Assembly: GCA_023374045.1 (NCBI GenBank)
Contig: CM041776.1
Span: 316,994,722-317,058,721 of the forward strand
DNA length: 64,000 nucleotides
Direction of reading: 5' to 3'
DNA from: Limonium bicolor
Lineage: Eukaryota; Streptophyta; Magnoliopsida; Caryophyllales; Plumbaginaceae
Shown here in pieces: positions 45,690 to 57,160 of this stretch; positions within the stretch are counted from its first letter, which is position 1; each line of letters begins with the position of its first letter. The notes under the pieces were generated by a model. The model saw only the letters and a list, made by a program, of their open reading frames with translations. It was not told the DNA's origin and made no database searches. The position numbers were made by a program, and so were the translations under genes.

Positions 45690-46200
45690 GGCTGATGGAG
45701 TTTGGATGTTCTTGTCATATGAAAGAAATCTACTCTACTAACTTTGTTTGGTGTTTTTCATGCAGGGATCTGGTTTCTTCCTAAGGGCTTTCACAGATCG
45801 AGACTGTCAAAAAAAAAAATTTTCTGGTTCTGCTTCAAATTGGTCAGTTTCAAGCCCGGTGTCTTGGTTCTTCTAAGAGGCAATCACATATTGCATTCTC
45901 CCACATTGAAGCGGTATATATCGTTGCTACTGCTTGATACGCCCACATCCTCTACCTTCATATCATTTGGCTGACTATGGTGTTCCTTAGTCTCCTGTGC
46001 CAATCTACTACGATACTCTCTTCATATTGCACTAACGAAGGATTCAGTTCAACATTCCATGATTACACATATTGAGATTCGTCATCACTTTCTCAAAATC
46101 AGGTTGACAAGAATATTGTGGATCTCCCTCATTGTGCCACTGGTCAACAATTGGCAAACACTTTCACCAAAGCTCTTCCACAACGAAACATTATCCTCAT
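45690..46200 (+). pseudogene. Copia-C pol remnant: protease start joined to RNase H
   Basis: At about 45698-45730 one frame reads FGCSCHMKEIYSTNF, matching the aspartic protease surroundings of Copia (DSGCSRHM type) but with F-G in place of the catalytic D-S-G. Within about 60 bp follows GFFLRAFTDRDC, the start of Copia RNase H, then CLGSSKRQSHIAFSHIEA (about 45860), THIEIRHHFLK (46059-46100) and a relic of the LADTFTKALP ending (about 46150-46185). Integrase and reverse transcriptase, some 2.5 kb in a full element, are deleted between. Stops and shifts are frequent. Confidence 0.72.
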
Positions 46201-47448
46201 TCAGTCTTGCACTGTGGATGCTCAATGTTGACAAAGGTGTATTCTTTTTATTTATCGTATTGACTTCTATTGTGTGCATCAAGGTTGGTACTTAGAGTGA
46301 GTGGAGCGTGACATATATTTTATTATTTCATTTAATCCATAATAAAGTGAGGATTACTTTTCTTTCCGTGGCATTTCTTGATTATTAATTTGGCTGATCT
46401 GGATCAAATTCTAAGTTGGAACATTGAACATCTGGTGACACTATCCATTTATTACTACCACTTATCTTTCCAGTTTTCTTTACCTGGCCAACTGTCCCCT
46501 CAGCATAGAACCCACTTTCGCTGGTCACTTTTCACTCACCATTTTCTCTACAAGTTTCCCGTACCATTTTGCCATTTTCTTTGTTGCACACATTTACCTC
46601 ACCATTGACTCTCTTACTGGTCAAGGATTCTTGAATGGTAACATAAAAAAAGTGATTCGCTTCTGTTTGTACAAGTATCATCCAACTTCAGATGCTAGCT
46701 TTGCCTCAGCACAAGCTGAACAACCCGGTCCAAGACTAGATTGAGGTTTAGTGGGAAGAAATAAAGGAATTATGCTACACCCTACAAACGGAGATTCGTA
46801 TCAGTCTTGTCCAATTATGATGTACCATATGTTGCACAAGATTACACAAATAATTGTTCAAGTTGTACCTCTGGATGTTGTCATGTCTACGCCTCTAGAT
46901 CATAATCATGATTGGATCCTTAACTCTTTCCAAGATGAGTCTTGAACTGAACGTGATCAGTGCATTGTTAAACAACCACTAAAGGCTTTGGGTGTGTCTT
47001 CACAACCCTCAGAGCTTCTGGCCTGTCTACCTCAGCAGATGAAGAAATTTGAAGAAGCTATTCTTGAAGTATGTGTTAATCTTCTACCTCATTGCCTTTT
47101 CATTTCGATAGCCAGCTTCCTAGTCAGCCTAGCCTGACCCGGTGACACTTTTATTCCTATTCATTGTCTTTTCTATGGACAGTCTATCCTGATGTTCGTG
47201 TTTCCTACGCATGAATTTGTATAAAATGCCATTTTGATGATCCTACATGCTATTTTACACTTCGTGAGATATACTTTTTAGTACCATTTTTTGATTTCGC
47301 AAAAGGGGGAAATATGGTGGATAATTTGAATATGTTACTTGATTAACCAAATCTTGTTCAACTGCTGCAAGTTTTAACATCTTCAAGGGGGAATGCATAT
47401 CTTGAGGGGGAATGCTACATTATCTCACCATACAAAGTTTGCTCACAT

Positions 47449-47463
47449 CAAAAAAGGGGAAAC
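47449..47463 (+). other. Polypurine tract of Copia-C
   Basis: AAAAAAGGGGAAAC directly before the 3' LTR. Confidence 0.9.
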
Positions 47464-48025
47464 TGTAAATGTATATTTACTAAAGGTTTTTGATGTGGCA
47501 AAATCACCAGAATATTATCTCAACAACCAAGCATAGGCTTTCCTATATTATCTCAACAACCTCTACAGCCAGCCTTTAGAAGATCTTAACAGAATATTTA
47601 CTCAATATTCAGAAGAATAAATCAGAGGCGCCCGCATTATACTAGGACACAGTTTAGAGATATTTTAGGATCTTTTAGTTTGTATTTATATTAGTTTTAG
47701 ATAAAGATTTTGTAGATATTTAGGAGGTGTTGTTATCTGCCTCCAAGTAATATAAATGTACAACAAAAACATCAGAAAAGGTGGAGCTTCTACCGTAAAA
47801 ACATAGTCTTTGAGAGAGAAGAAAGTTGTTGATAGTAATCAACGTTTTGTCTAGAATTAGACGTGAGAGTGATTGTTCAAAGTGTTGAACAGATCAGGTG
47901 AGGAGTTTTCAATTATCAATAATAAGATTGGTAGCGTAGTTTTTCTTCTAAAACACTTTCTGTCTCGTTTCTGCTCTCTGTCAGTCTCGTACTGACGCTT
48001 CTGTTTTATACAATACGAACTTACA
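47464..48025 (+). repeat. 3' LTR of Copia-C
   Basis: 562 bp, matches the 5' LTR with about eight substitutions, a 7-bp deletion near 47970 and single-base indels. Confidence 0.96.
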
Positions 48026-48053
48026 ACTAGACATCCCAATCTATATCCTAACA

Positions 48054-48958
48054 ACACGGCACAATCGAAAAAAACAGAGACGGACGAGCGGTATTTGGTA
48101 AAATGGGGCACCGTTGTGAATGGAGAAGTCTTTTTTCAAAATCTTTGTAAGCCTATGAGATTGACTAGCATTCATGTGACGTGGATAAAGCCTCATGATA
48201 CTTCTATTTGTTGTAGCAAACTAATTACTAATTAGTTAATATAGGAACTAAAACTGGTTACAGAAAACTAAGAGTTGAAAAATGGAAGGATAGAAGTGAT
48301 TTTATTTAATAGATGTACAAACATCAACCAGTCACGGTGATCATCAAGCTACTTCGTCTTGACTGTTGTGTCCAACGTTTTTTTTTTTTGTTTTGATAAT
48401 TAAGTGTCCGGAGACTTTATTAAAGGTAAGCTTACAACCTACCCGGGAACAGGGAAGACACATTAAAATTTTGTTAGACAAAACCCGTGAAAAAAAAAAA
48501 AGAGCACGGTGTTCATCCTCTGCTATATCATCTCCTACCCGAGCGTTATTAATTTATCCACACATTGTTCGTCGACCATTGAGCAAGAAACTCGATCAAC
48601 TATTCAACTAGATGTATGTTTCCGGCTCCGTCGTCATTCAAAGTAATTCATTGGCTTCTACCATCACGACAATGACTTTTTCGTCACCGAGATAATGGAA
48701 GACTTTTCTTCAGGTAAAGGTTAAAGTACATGCGACCACTTGGATACATATATAGTTTGTCTTTCGAACAGATCAACTGTAGACATTCATGGAATCTCAC
48801 ATGATAATTCCTTATCCTGCACTGTGGAAAAGTCACATTTATTTCTAGTGTAGCTCACTCCCACGTGGCATGCATAACTTACTTGAAGATATATAAATTG
48901 CAAAAAGAAAAAAATGGACGATTACATTAATTAAGGAAAACAGCTCGATCATGCAGCA
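48054..48958. other. Upstream region of the DUF247 copy
   Basis: Collinear with 32579-33503, including the G-box/RY block (near 48851) and a TATATAA near 48891. Differences are mostly single-base indels plus the loss of about 14 bp near 48836. Confidence 0.85.
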
Positions 48959-50611
48959 ATGAGCAAGCTGAGCATACCCGTTAGTCTCCTAGCTAATAAT
49001 ATGGCTACAGTGGAGAATTCAGCTTCCCAATCCAATCCATCCTCGCAATTTGCTAGAAACTGGGTTGTTGAAATCAAAGATTTTCTGAACAGCAAAGACC
49101 CCATAGATGATGTTGATACGCCAACAGCTTTCATCTTCGATGTTCCCAAGGCAATGAAGGCAGTCAAACCAGCAGCGTATACACCGCAGCTGATTGCTTT
49201 GGGGCCTCATCATCACTGGCGAGAAGATCTTTACCAGATGGAGAGGTACAAGCTCAGTCATGCCAAGAGGATTCAGACCCGCTTCAAAGACCCCCCCCAC
49301 GCTCCTTGTCGAACGACTTACCAATATTGAGTACAAAATCCGCGGGTGTTATTACAACTACTTGGATTTGGACAAGGATATCCTGGCATGGATGATGGCA
49401 ATTGATGGCCTGTTCTTACTTGAGTTTTTTGATGAACATCAAAAAGCGTCTCCAACTCATCAAACAGGGGGATGTCTGGTATAATTGGGTGATCCTTTTG
49501 GGAGAAAATCAACCTACAACTCAATCCTTAAGGACATCTCAATGCTCGAGAACCAAATCCCGATTCTCGTGCTCAATGAGATTTTGAGAGGTTACACAGA
49601 GACTACTGCTCATGACTTGTTGTCCATTATGATGGTGGGTATTTGCAGAGAGCTTTCCCCATTCAGTTTGAAAGTAAACCAACCGTTCAATGTCGTCGAG
49701 TGTGCACATTTGTTGATGTTCTGTATCGTTCGATTGTGCCAGTATTAGACCTGCAGAGAAGCACCAAGATGATGATGATGAAGAAGTGGAGGATACTGAA
49801 GATCCGGAGCCGAAACAACGAGAGGATCTTGCCTGAAAAAAAAAAAAGATAATCTCTACTTCCGTTGTTGGTACAGCAGTAAGGCGTAACAAACATACTA
49901 ACGCTGATTGTGAAGATCATCTCAAGAGTGACAGCTTTTATGGAGGCCGGCTTATCATTCTCCCTCACCCAGTCAGAAAGAAAAGAGAGATCCACAAACA
50001 AAAACATACAGAACACCCATTACTTGAGGAGATAATGGTTCCTTCCGTATCACAACTTCGAAAAGCAGGTATAGATTTCTGCCCAACAAACGGAGAATTA
50101 TGACAATAAAATTCGACAAAAGAACCAAGCTATTTTACCTTCCAGTCATCCATTTGGATGATCGATCTGAAGTGGTAATGAGAAACCTGGTGGCCTATGA
50201 AGCTTTTCGGATGTATCAATACCTCTAGTCTTGGCACGTTACACTGAGTTAATGAATGGGATCATCGACACTTGTGAGGATGCCAAGCTATTAAGGGAGA
50301 AGAAGATCATCATAAACCAGCTAAAGAGTGACAAGGAGGGGCTGATCTTTGGAATGGGATGAGCAAAAAGATTAGTTTGTGTAGAGTTCCTTTCATTGAT
50401 AAAAGGCTATTGCAGATTTGTAACTTGTGCTACCACACACACAAGGAAGTCAAGTTCCAGAGGATGATGAAGGTCTATGTTTATCAATCTTGGAAGTTCC
50501 TGATACTTGTAGCTACTGTCTTGCTATTGTTTCTCACTGCCCCTGCAAACTTTCTGCTCCGTATATAGCTGCCCTCGCATGTTTAACATTGATGAATCTA
50601 CTGATGATTAA
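48959..50611 (+). pseudogene. Second copy of the DUF247 gene, frame broken by many small indels
   Basis: Collinear over its full length with the intact gene at 33504-35165, from the same ATG to the same TAA. The first about 110 codons are intact. Then indels shift the frame: in a C run near 49290, a T run near 49425, near 49480, near 49717 and 49757, in an A run near 49840, and further ones to the end. Base substitutions are few by comparison. A gene decaying under normal mutation would show substitutions at least as often as indels, so uncorrected read errors are a strong alternative to a real pseudogene. As written it cannot encode a full DUF247 protein. Confidence 0.9.
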
Positions 50612-50831
50612 AACCTAGTATGGTTCATATGTCTACACAACATAACTACTCGATTCTTGTTTGCTTTCTTCTTATTTTGTTTATACGTACGAATTACCAT
50701 GTTGTTAAGAGCAGGGCTTTCAAAGCAGTAAGTATTCAGCATTTTACCTAAGATTAACCAAAAAAGAGAAGTTGATCCAATTTAATATGAATGTGTAAGA
50801 TTGTTAGGCTCTGTTCGGGCATGGCTCTTTT
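50612..50831. other. 3' flank of the DUF247 copy
   Basis: Matches 35166-35387; it is the spacer between the gene and the Copia-B LTR. Confidence 0.8.
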
Positions 50832-51073
50832 TGTTACGAGTGTGAGGAAGAATCGAGAAAGAGATGGACTGAGATGAATCGGGAAAACAAGAACAGAGCC
50901 AGTGAAGGGAAGGAAATACTTCTTCTTATTAAACGCACACAGAGAAGAAAACAGTAGAATGTATTAAGTCGAGATGATATCCCTAACTCTATTTATATAT
51001 ATCTCCTATCTGTTATCTACAAGAGATAAAACGCTGTACAGTACAGATACAAATACCAAATACAATCTTAACA
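50832..51073 (-). repeat. 3' LTR of Copia-B
   Basis: 242 bp; nearly identical to the right LTR apart from the insertion there and a few single-base changes. Confidence 0.93.
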
Positions 51074-51181
51074 TTCCCCCTCAAAGTTTACATCTAATGG
51101 AGTGAACTTTGCTGTTGGTATTTGTTGGGTTTTCTGATGCCGAGAAATCCCTGCAGATGTATCACACTTGCTTCATTCCAG

Positions 51182-54100
51182 CTATTGAATCACAGTGGGG
51201 TAGTTGGTTCCTGCTAAAGTCTTTGTCAGAACATCTGCGAGCTGTAAGTGTGAAGGAACAAACTGAATGTTGATTACTCCTTCTTTAATCTTTTGTTTGA
51301 CGAAGTGGCAGTCCACCTCGATATGTTTCGTCCGCTCGTGGAAGACTGGGTTCCGCGCTATGTAAACAGCAGATTGGCTGTCGGTCTTCAGAGGTATGGG
51401 AATGATCTCTTCAACTCCTAACTCATGAAGAAGTCTCGAAAGCCAGCCAAGTTCTGCAGTAGCTTGTCGCTTGTGCAGACCGGTACTCCGCCTCTGAAGA
51501 TAAGGCGACACTGTTTTGCTTCTTTGCTTTCCAGGAGATTGGTGATCCTCCAAGTTCAACATAATATCTGCTGATTGATCTTCGTGTGTTAGGACAACCT
51601 GCCCAATCAGCGTCACAATAAGCAGTCAGTTTACATGTTGAAGTTCTATTAAAGAATAAGCCATAACCTACTGTCCCTTTGATATAACGAAGTGTGTGTA
51701 GGGCTGCTCTCAGGTGGATATCCGTTGGTTCCTGTAGAAATTGGCTAAGGACCTGTATAGCAAAACAGAGGTCAGGTCGAGTATGCGCTAAATATCCTAT
51801 TTTTCCAACAAGCTTCCTGTACAACACAGGATCCTTGAGTTTACTGCCTTGATCCTTTAACAGCTTGGTGTTTAATTCCAGTGGCCCAGAAACAGCTTTT
51901 TCATTTTCGCAATGAAACTCATGAATCAGATTATCACAATATTGTTTCTGTATAACAATGATTCCCTCTAAAGTGTGTATGAATTGCATTCCAAGAAAAT
52001 AGGAGATTTCCCCAAGGTCCTTAATTCTGAACCTACTGTGAAGTTCATGCTTGATTTGTTCTATCATATCCAAATCGTCACCTGTCAACAAGATATCATC
52101 AACATATACAGCCAAATAGACAGTTTTTCCATTCTGTTTTCTCAAAAATAATGAGTAGTCATTCAAAGATTGCTGGAAATCAAAACTGTACAGAAAGTTG
52201 CTCAACTTCTCATGCCATTGCCTAGAGGCTTGCTTCAGCCCATAAAGTGATTTTCTAAGCTTGCAAACATGGTTACTTTCACTAGTAGTGTATCCCAAAG
52301 GTATTTCCATATACACATCCTCCCTCAAGTCCCCATGTAGGAAAGCGTTATTTATATCGAGTTGGGTTATTTTCCATCCTCGTTTACAGCTAACAGCTAT
52401 CATGGCTCTGATTGTAGTGAATTTGACTACCGGGGAGAAGTCTCTTGATAATCAATACCATATCTTTGAGTGTACCCTTTCACTACTAGCCTAGCCATGT
52501 ACCTCTCTAGTGTGCCATCAGCTTTGTATTTCAGTTTATAAACCCATCGACATCCTATAGGTTTCTTGCCCTTGGGCAATTCTACCAGATCCCAAGTCCC
52601 ATTTCTTTCTAGAGCTGTAAATTCTTCCTTCATGGCCTCTATCCAGTTTCTGTTTTTGATGGCTTCTTGGTAACTAGAGGGTTCAACATTCTTTTTCTCT
52701 AGAGTGTTAGGGACAAGAGTAGGTCTAACGGATGTGGATATAGCAACTGTTTTGCTAGGTACTATCATTGAGCATAAGCAAAAGCTCGGATGCATCATGC
52801 TATTGTCATCAATGTTATAAGCAGTAGCAGCAGTTAATCTCTGATTCAGAATAGCTGAGAAAGGGTCTAAAAACTTAGATGTCTGTGTAGGATGCACTCT
52901 TTCATTTGCTGCTGCGGTTCCCACTATGTAATCCTCCAAATATCGAGGATGCTCTCTGCTTCTTGAGGACCTACGCAGTTCCTGCACTGGTTGTGCTGTA
53001 ACATCCTCTTGATCATGTGTTTGTTGTTGTGATGTACTTGTCTCTGGTCGTGTTTGTTGTTGTCCTTTCATATTCTCACCTGTTTCTTGCTCAAGGGAAA
53101 AAGGATTAAGAGGTTCTGCATAGATGTTAGAAGGAAAATAATCCAAACCTGTAATCTGATTTGAATCAGTAACTGGGACAGTACTGGAATCAGTTTGTTG
53201 ACCTGGTCTGAAAGGAAACATTTTCATAGAATCGAACATCTCTACTAACTGTTATTCTATGGTTATCTAAATCAAACAGCTAGTAGCCTTTCTTATTGGG
53301 AGCATAACCAAGGAAAACACACTTAATAGATCTGGCTGCAAAATTTGTCATTAAGATTCTGATTTAAGTGAGCAAAAGCAAGACAACCAAAGCACTTAAG
53401 TTCTGCATAATTGGGATCCTTACCATATAGCATCTGATAAGGTGAAACCCCACCCAGGCTATCTAAGGGCATTCTGTTTATTGTGTATACAGCAGTAAGA
53501 ATGCTTTCTCCCCAGAATCTTCTAGGCAAACAGGAATGAATCAACATACTTCTAGCAGTTTCTAAAATGTGTTTGTGTTTCCTTTCCACTACCCGTTTTG
53601 CTGTGGGGTATGTGCACAAGTAACCTGATGAATGATTCCTCTATCCCTTAGAAAAACAGAAGTGCTTCTTGAACTACCTAGTTCATATGCATTGTCAGTT
53701 CGTATAATCTTTACTTCTTTTCCAAACTGTAATTTCACTATGTTCAGAAAATTTATTATAACATCAAAAGCCTCAGATTTAGCAGCAATCAAATGAACCC
53801 AAGTAGCCCTAGAAGCATCATCTACAAAAGTTACAAAGTAGGCAAAACCATCGTGTGTTTTTACCTTGTAGGGCCCCAAACATCTATGTGCACAAGATCA
53901 AAAGGATTATCAGCAACAGAACCTTTCTTAGGAAATGGCAAGCGTTGGCTTTTGCCTCTACTACATGGTTCACAGATGAACTGTCTCTTACAAGTTTTCT
54001 TGTCCAACAATTTGAGCTTTTCTATTTTAGCAACAGGTAAATGGCCAAGTCTATGATGCCATAAGGACAGCAAGTCCGTACAATCAAAACCACTCACTAA

Positions 54101-54534
54101 ATCACCTTTTACACATGCTGATACAGAGAAACATTCCTAACTCTTTCATCGCAATTAACATCAAGCAAGTAGACCCCTGATTTGTATGTTCCTATTTGCA
54201 GCTCAAGGTAGTTTTAGAGTCCTGGAAAACACAGCAACAACAATCAAAGATGAAACGGCCTTCATATCATGGGCAAGTTTCCCAACAGAGATCAAATAAA
54301 TCTGAATGCAGGTACATGCAAGACATCAAAGAGAGTTATTTCATCATTTATCCTAACAGTTCCTATGGAGCTAACAATCTGAGGGTGCCCATCGGGCATA
54401 GCCACAGTATGCTCCTGTCCAAGTTTCCTAATCTCAGAAAAACAACTAAGATCAAAACACATATGCTGCGACGCGCCTGTATCAAGAATCCATTCTGTGT
54501 TTTTGATTCCACCTAAATTACTGTGTGTAAACAT
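51182..54534 (-). pseudogene. Copia-B pol: protease, integrase, reverse transcriptase, RNase H (frameshifted)
   Basis: Minus strand, in order: protease with WILDTGASQHM (54534-54292; catalytic DTG present); pre-integrase WHHRLGH and CEPCSRGKSQRLPF (54097-53861); integrase core with D in VHIDVWGP, D in IIRTDNAYELG and E in VVERKHKH (53900-53323); reverse transcriptase RVT_2 from KNRNWIEAMKEEFTALE (52620) through LDINNAFLHGDL to LAVYVDDILL (about 52080); RNase [16 protein letters not shown] (51600) and [10 protein letters not shown] (51210). Every active-site motif is kept, but frameshifts near 53610, 53300, 52430 and 51480 split it. Given near-identical LTRs and a complementary error pattern in the other copy, some breaks are probably sequencing errors. 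The protein would copy and insert the element. Confidence 0.92.
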
Positions 54535-54728
54535 GATTCTTTTTCACTTAAAAACACAGTCGAACAATCTCTGTTATTTATGTTATGAGATTTGGAAACC
54601 TTTGGATTCAGATCAATCGCAGTTGAAATAGCAGTTAAACACTGATAATCAGAAGACAATGTGGAGAATTCGTTACCAACAAAACCATAGTTCGAGGAGG
54701 TCTGGGAGTTCACCGCATTTGCTGCTTC

Positions 54729-55816
54729 TTAATTCTTGGCAAAATGTGCCAAAATCTGATTCAACTCCTCAGTAGTATAGGTCTTCTGCGGTTTTTCATT
54801 CCAGCATCCTTTCCATCTCCTTCGATACTGGTGGCTACTACAGACTTGGCATTCCTCCCCGTCCTCCAATTTGGCGGATATCCGATTTTCTCGAAACAAG
54901 CGATCTTCATATGCCCGTTTTTTGCGGCAGTGAACGCAGTACAGGCCTTGTCGCTTTGGAGATTTGGTCTGTCTCCTACCAAGATTTTGTTGCGAAGTCG
55001 CGGAGCGCTCTACCGCAAAAGAAAGAGGGTTCTCTTCTGTAGAGGTCGTTCGAGTAGCACCCTTCTGCCTTTCCTCTTGAACCATCAAGGAGTATATTTG
55101 CTCGATTGATGGAAGCGCTTCATCAGGAGCAAGTTGCCTCGTACATTTGCGTATATAGGGTGAGTACCCATGAGAACTTCATGGACCTTTGTACTCTGAC
55201 GTATTCCCGCAATTGGTTTGAGCCCCCACAAGAACACACCGGCAAGGGATTGGAAGAATCTAATTCGTCCCACATTCGCTTCATCTTGGTATAATACGTC
55301 TTTATGTCATCATCTCCTTGTTTGGTGGTGGCGAGGTCTTGCTCTATTGCGTAAAATCGCGTCGCATTACCCTCCTCGAAGCGATTTCCCAACTCCTTCC
55401 AGATCTGGGCCGCAGTCTCGCAAAAACAACACGCTCTCAGCTATCTCCTTCTCCAAACTTGAGAGAATCCAGGAAATAACCATATCGTTGCAGCGTTGCC
55501 ATGCGCGGACCCGAGAAGCAGGTTCAGTTGGCTTCTCCAAGCTCCCATCAACGAACCCAATTTTGTTTTTGGCAGATAAACAAATCAGGATGTTTCTCTT
55601 CCAGGTTGTAAAACCTGCGCCCCCATTGTATTTATTTCCCGTCAATATCATTCCGGGTAAATCAGAGTTGAGCAGACGAAGGGGATCATCGCACCGGTCT
55701 TCGTTACTGTCATCTTTTTCTCCATCGAGGTCATGTTTGCCGCCACTGGTGGAATCTTTATCCTTGCCCTTGTTCTTGTTACCATCTCCAGTAACGCCTT
55801 CTTCACCATTTGTCAT
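54729..55816 (-). pseudogene. Copia-B gag (frameshifted)
   Basis: Starts at ATG 55814-55816 on the minus strand, about 60 bp after the primer site. A hydrophilic, lysine/aspartate-rich N terminus is followed by PLRLLNSDLPGMILTGNKYN (gag_3 type start of Copia gag), WKRNILICLSAKNKIGFVDG and AWQRCNDMVISWIL. Frame shifts near 55400; the next piece (55392-55123) has YTKMKRMWDELD, a UBN2-like part. The zinc knuckle region (about 54930) is split over two frames, one reading KNGHMKIACFEKIGYPPNW. Gag forms the particle that packages the element's RNA. Confidence 0.85.
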
Positions 55817-55877
55817 TCTTCTGATTTAGGGATATAGAATACCGATTAAAAGAAACAGGAAGCCAAGAGCATATCCT

Positions 55878-55889
55878 GCTCTGATACCA
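55878..55889 (-). other. Primer-binding site of Copia-B
   Basis: TGGTATCAGAGC on the minus strand, directly after the LTR end CTCGTAACA. Confidence 0.95.
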
Positions 55890-56379
55890 TGTTACGAGTG
55901 TGAGGAAGAATCGAGAAAGAGATGGACTGAGATGAATCGGGAAAACAAGAACAGAGCCAGTGAAGGGAAGGAAATACTTCTTCTTATTAAACGCACACAG
56001 AGAAGAAAACAGTAGAATGTCACTAGTAGAAAAAACATTTTAAATGACGACACTTAAACCACGGTTAAATGAAAACCGTGGTTTAAAGTTTATAAACCAC
56101 GGTTTCTAGGGAAACCGTCATTTATAGTACACGCCGGAGAGAATAAACCACGGTTTTTGGAGAACCGTGGTATATAGTTTACTTATAAACCACGGTTTGT
56201 AGGGCAACCGTCATTTATAGTACATGCCGAAGAGAATAAAAACCACGGTTTTTGGAGAACCGTGGTATATAACCGCCATGCCGGAGAGAATAAACCACGG
56301 TTCTTTAAGAACCGTGGTATATAACCGTCACGCCGGAGAGAATAACCACGGTTTTTGGAGAACCGTGGTATATAGTCTG

Positions 56380-56705
56380 AGCGGGAATTTTAATTTTCGG
56401 CCCAAATTAACGCGGCTCTTCTCTCCAGCATGTACTATAAATGACGGTTGCCCTACAAACCGTGGTTTATAAGTAAACAAAGAGAGCCGCGTTAGTTTGG
56501 GCCGAAAATTAAAATTCCCGCTCAGACAATATACCACGGTTTTTATAGAACCGTGGTATATAACCGTCACGCCGAAGAGAATAAACCACGGTTTTTAAAG
56601 AACTGTGGTATATAACCAGAATAAACCACGGTTTTTGGGAAACCGTGGTATATAGTCTGAGCGGGAATTTTAATTTTCGACCCAAAATTAACGCGGCTCT
56701 CTTTG
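56380..56705. repeat. Approximately 45-bp block present three times, once inverted, within the CACTA element
   Basis: GAGCGGGAATTTTAATTTTC plus AACGCGGCTCT occurs at about 56378-56423 and 56658-56703 directly and at about 56478-56525 inverted. Confidence 0.85.
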
Positions 56706-56734
56706 TTCTCTTATATATTTCTCTCACTGTAATT

Positions 56735-57160
56735 GCAACCCACACTGGCGAACAAGGATTGAACGCGCCTCTTCCTCATTCTCTTCACCTCCTGGTAATT
56801 TTTACAACCCACGCCGGCGAACATGGAACATGCTCTACGCCATCTCTTCAACCTCCCAGTAATTTCTCAACCCATACTAGTGAATAAGGAACATGCTCTA
56901 TGCCATATCAACCACACTATAAATTTGCTACCCATACTTGCGAACAAGGAACATGCTCCTACCTCTCTCATTATCTTGTTTTCATGTAATTTTTGCAACC
57001 CACACTGGCGAACAAGGAACGTGCTCTGCGTCTCATCCTCATGTTCACTCATTGTAATTTTTGCAACCCCAGCCGGCGAACAACGAACATGCTCTACGCC
57101 GCATCCATTCTCTTCAACCTCGCGGTAATTTTAGAACCCACCGCGAACAAGGAGCATAAT
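56735..57160 (+). repeat. Minisatellite of seven units of 61-70 bp inside the CACTA element
   Basis: Units carry AACCCACACTGGCGAACAAG followed by GAACATGCTCT; they start near 56737, 56806, 56869, 56929, 56997, 57065 and 57135. Open frames across them (for example 56823-57128) only translate the repeat. Confidence 0.88.

Larger units (their letters stand above)
43177..48025 (+). mobile_element. Copia-C: non-autonomous Ty1/Copia element, 4849 bp
   Basis: Complete ends: LTRs 43177-43746 and 47464-48025, primer site, polypurine tract, and exact 5-bp target duplications. The uninterrupted allele-like copy at 32550 proves the insertion. The interior (3.7 kb) has gag and the start of a protease but then passes almost directly to RNase H, so integrase and reverse transcriptase are gone. 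By eye the two LTRs differ by about eight substitutions plus a few indels over 560 bp, so the insertion is young. It could move only with enzymes of a relative. Confidence 0.95.
41619..48053 (-). mobile_element. Copia-A second copy: upstream half only, with Copia-C nested in its LTR
   Basis: It starts inside the TRIM interior (41619 corresponds to 30988), continues through the second TRIM LTR (41661-41835), the gag relic, the primer site (42887-42898) and the 5' LTR (42899 to 48053, split by Copia-C at 43177-48030). The downstream target base run ACACG (48054-48058) is kept. The pol half and the 3' LTR are absent, because the Gypsy LTR abuts instead. Confidence 0.88.

Noticed and set aside
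55218..55829. A 203-codon plus-strand frame
   Set aside because: It is antisense to the Copia-B gag, whose motifs are clear on the minus strand.
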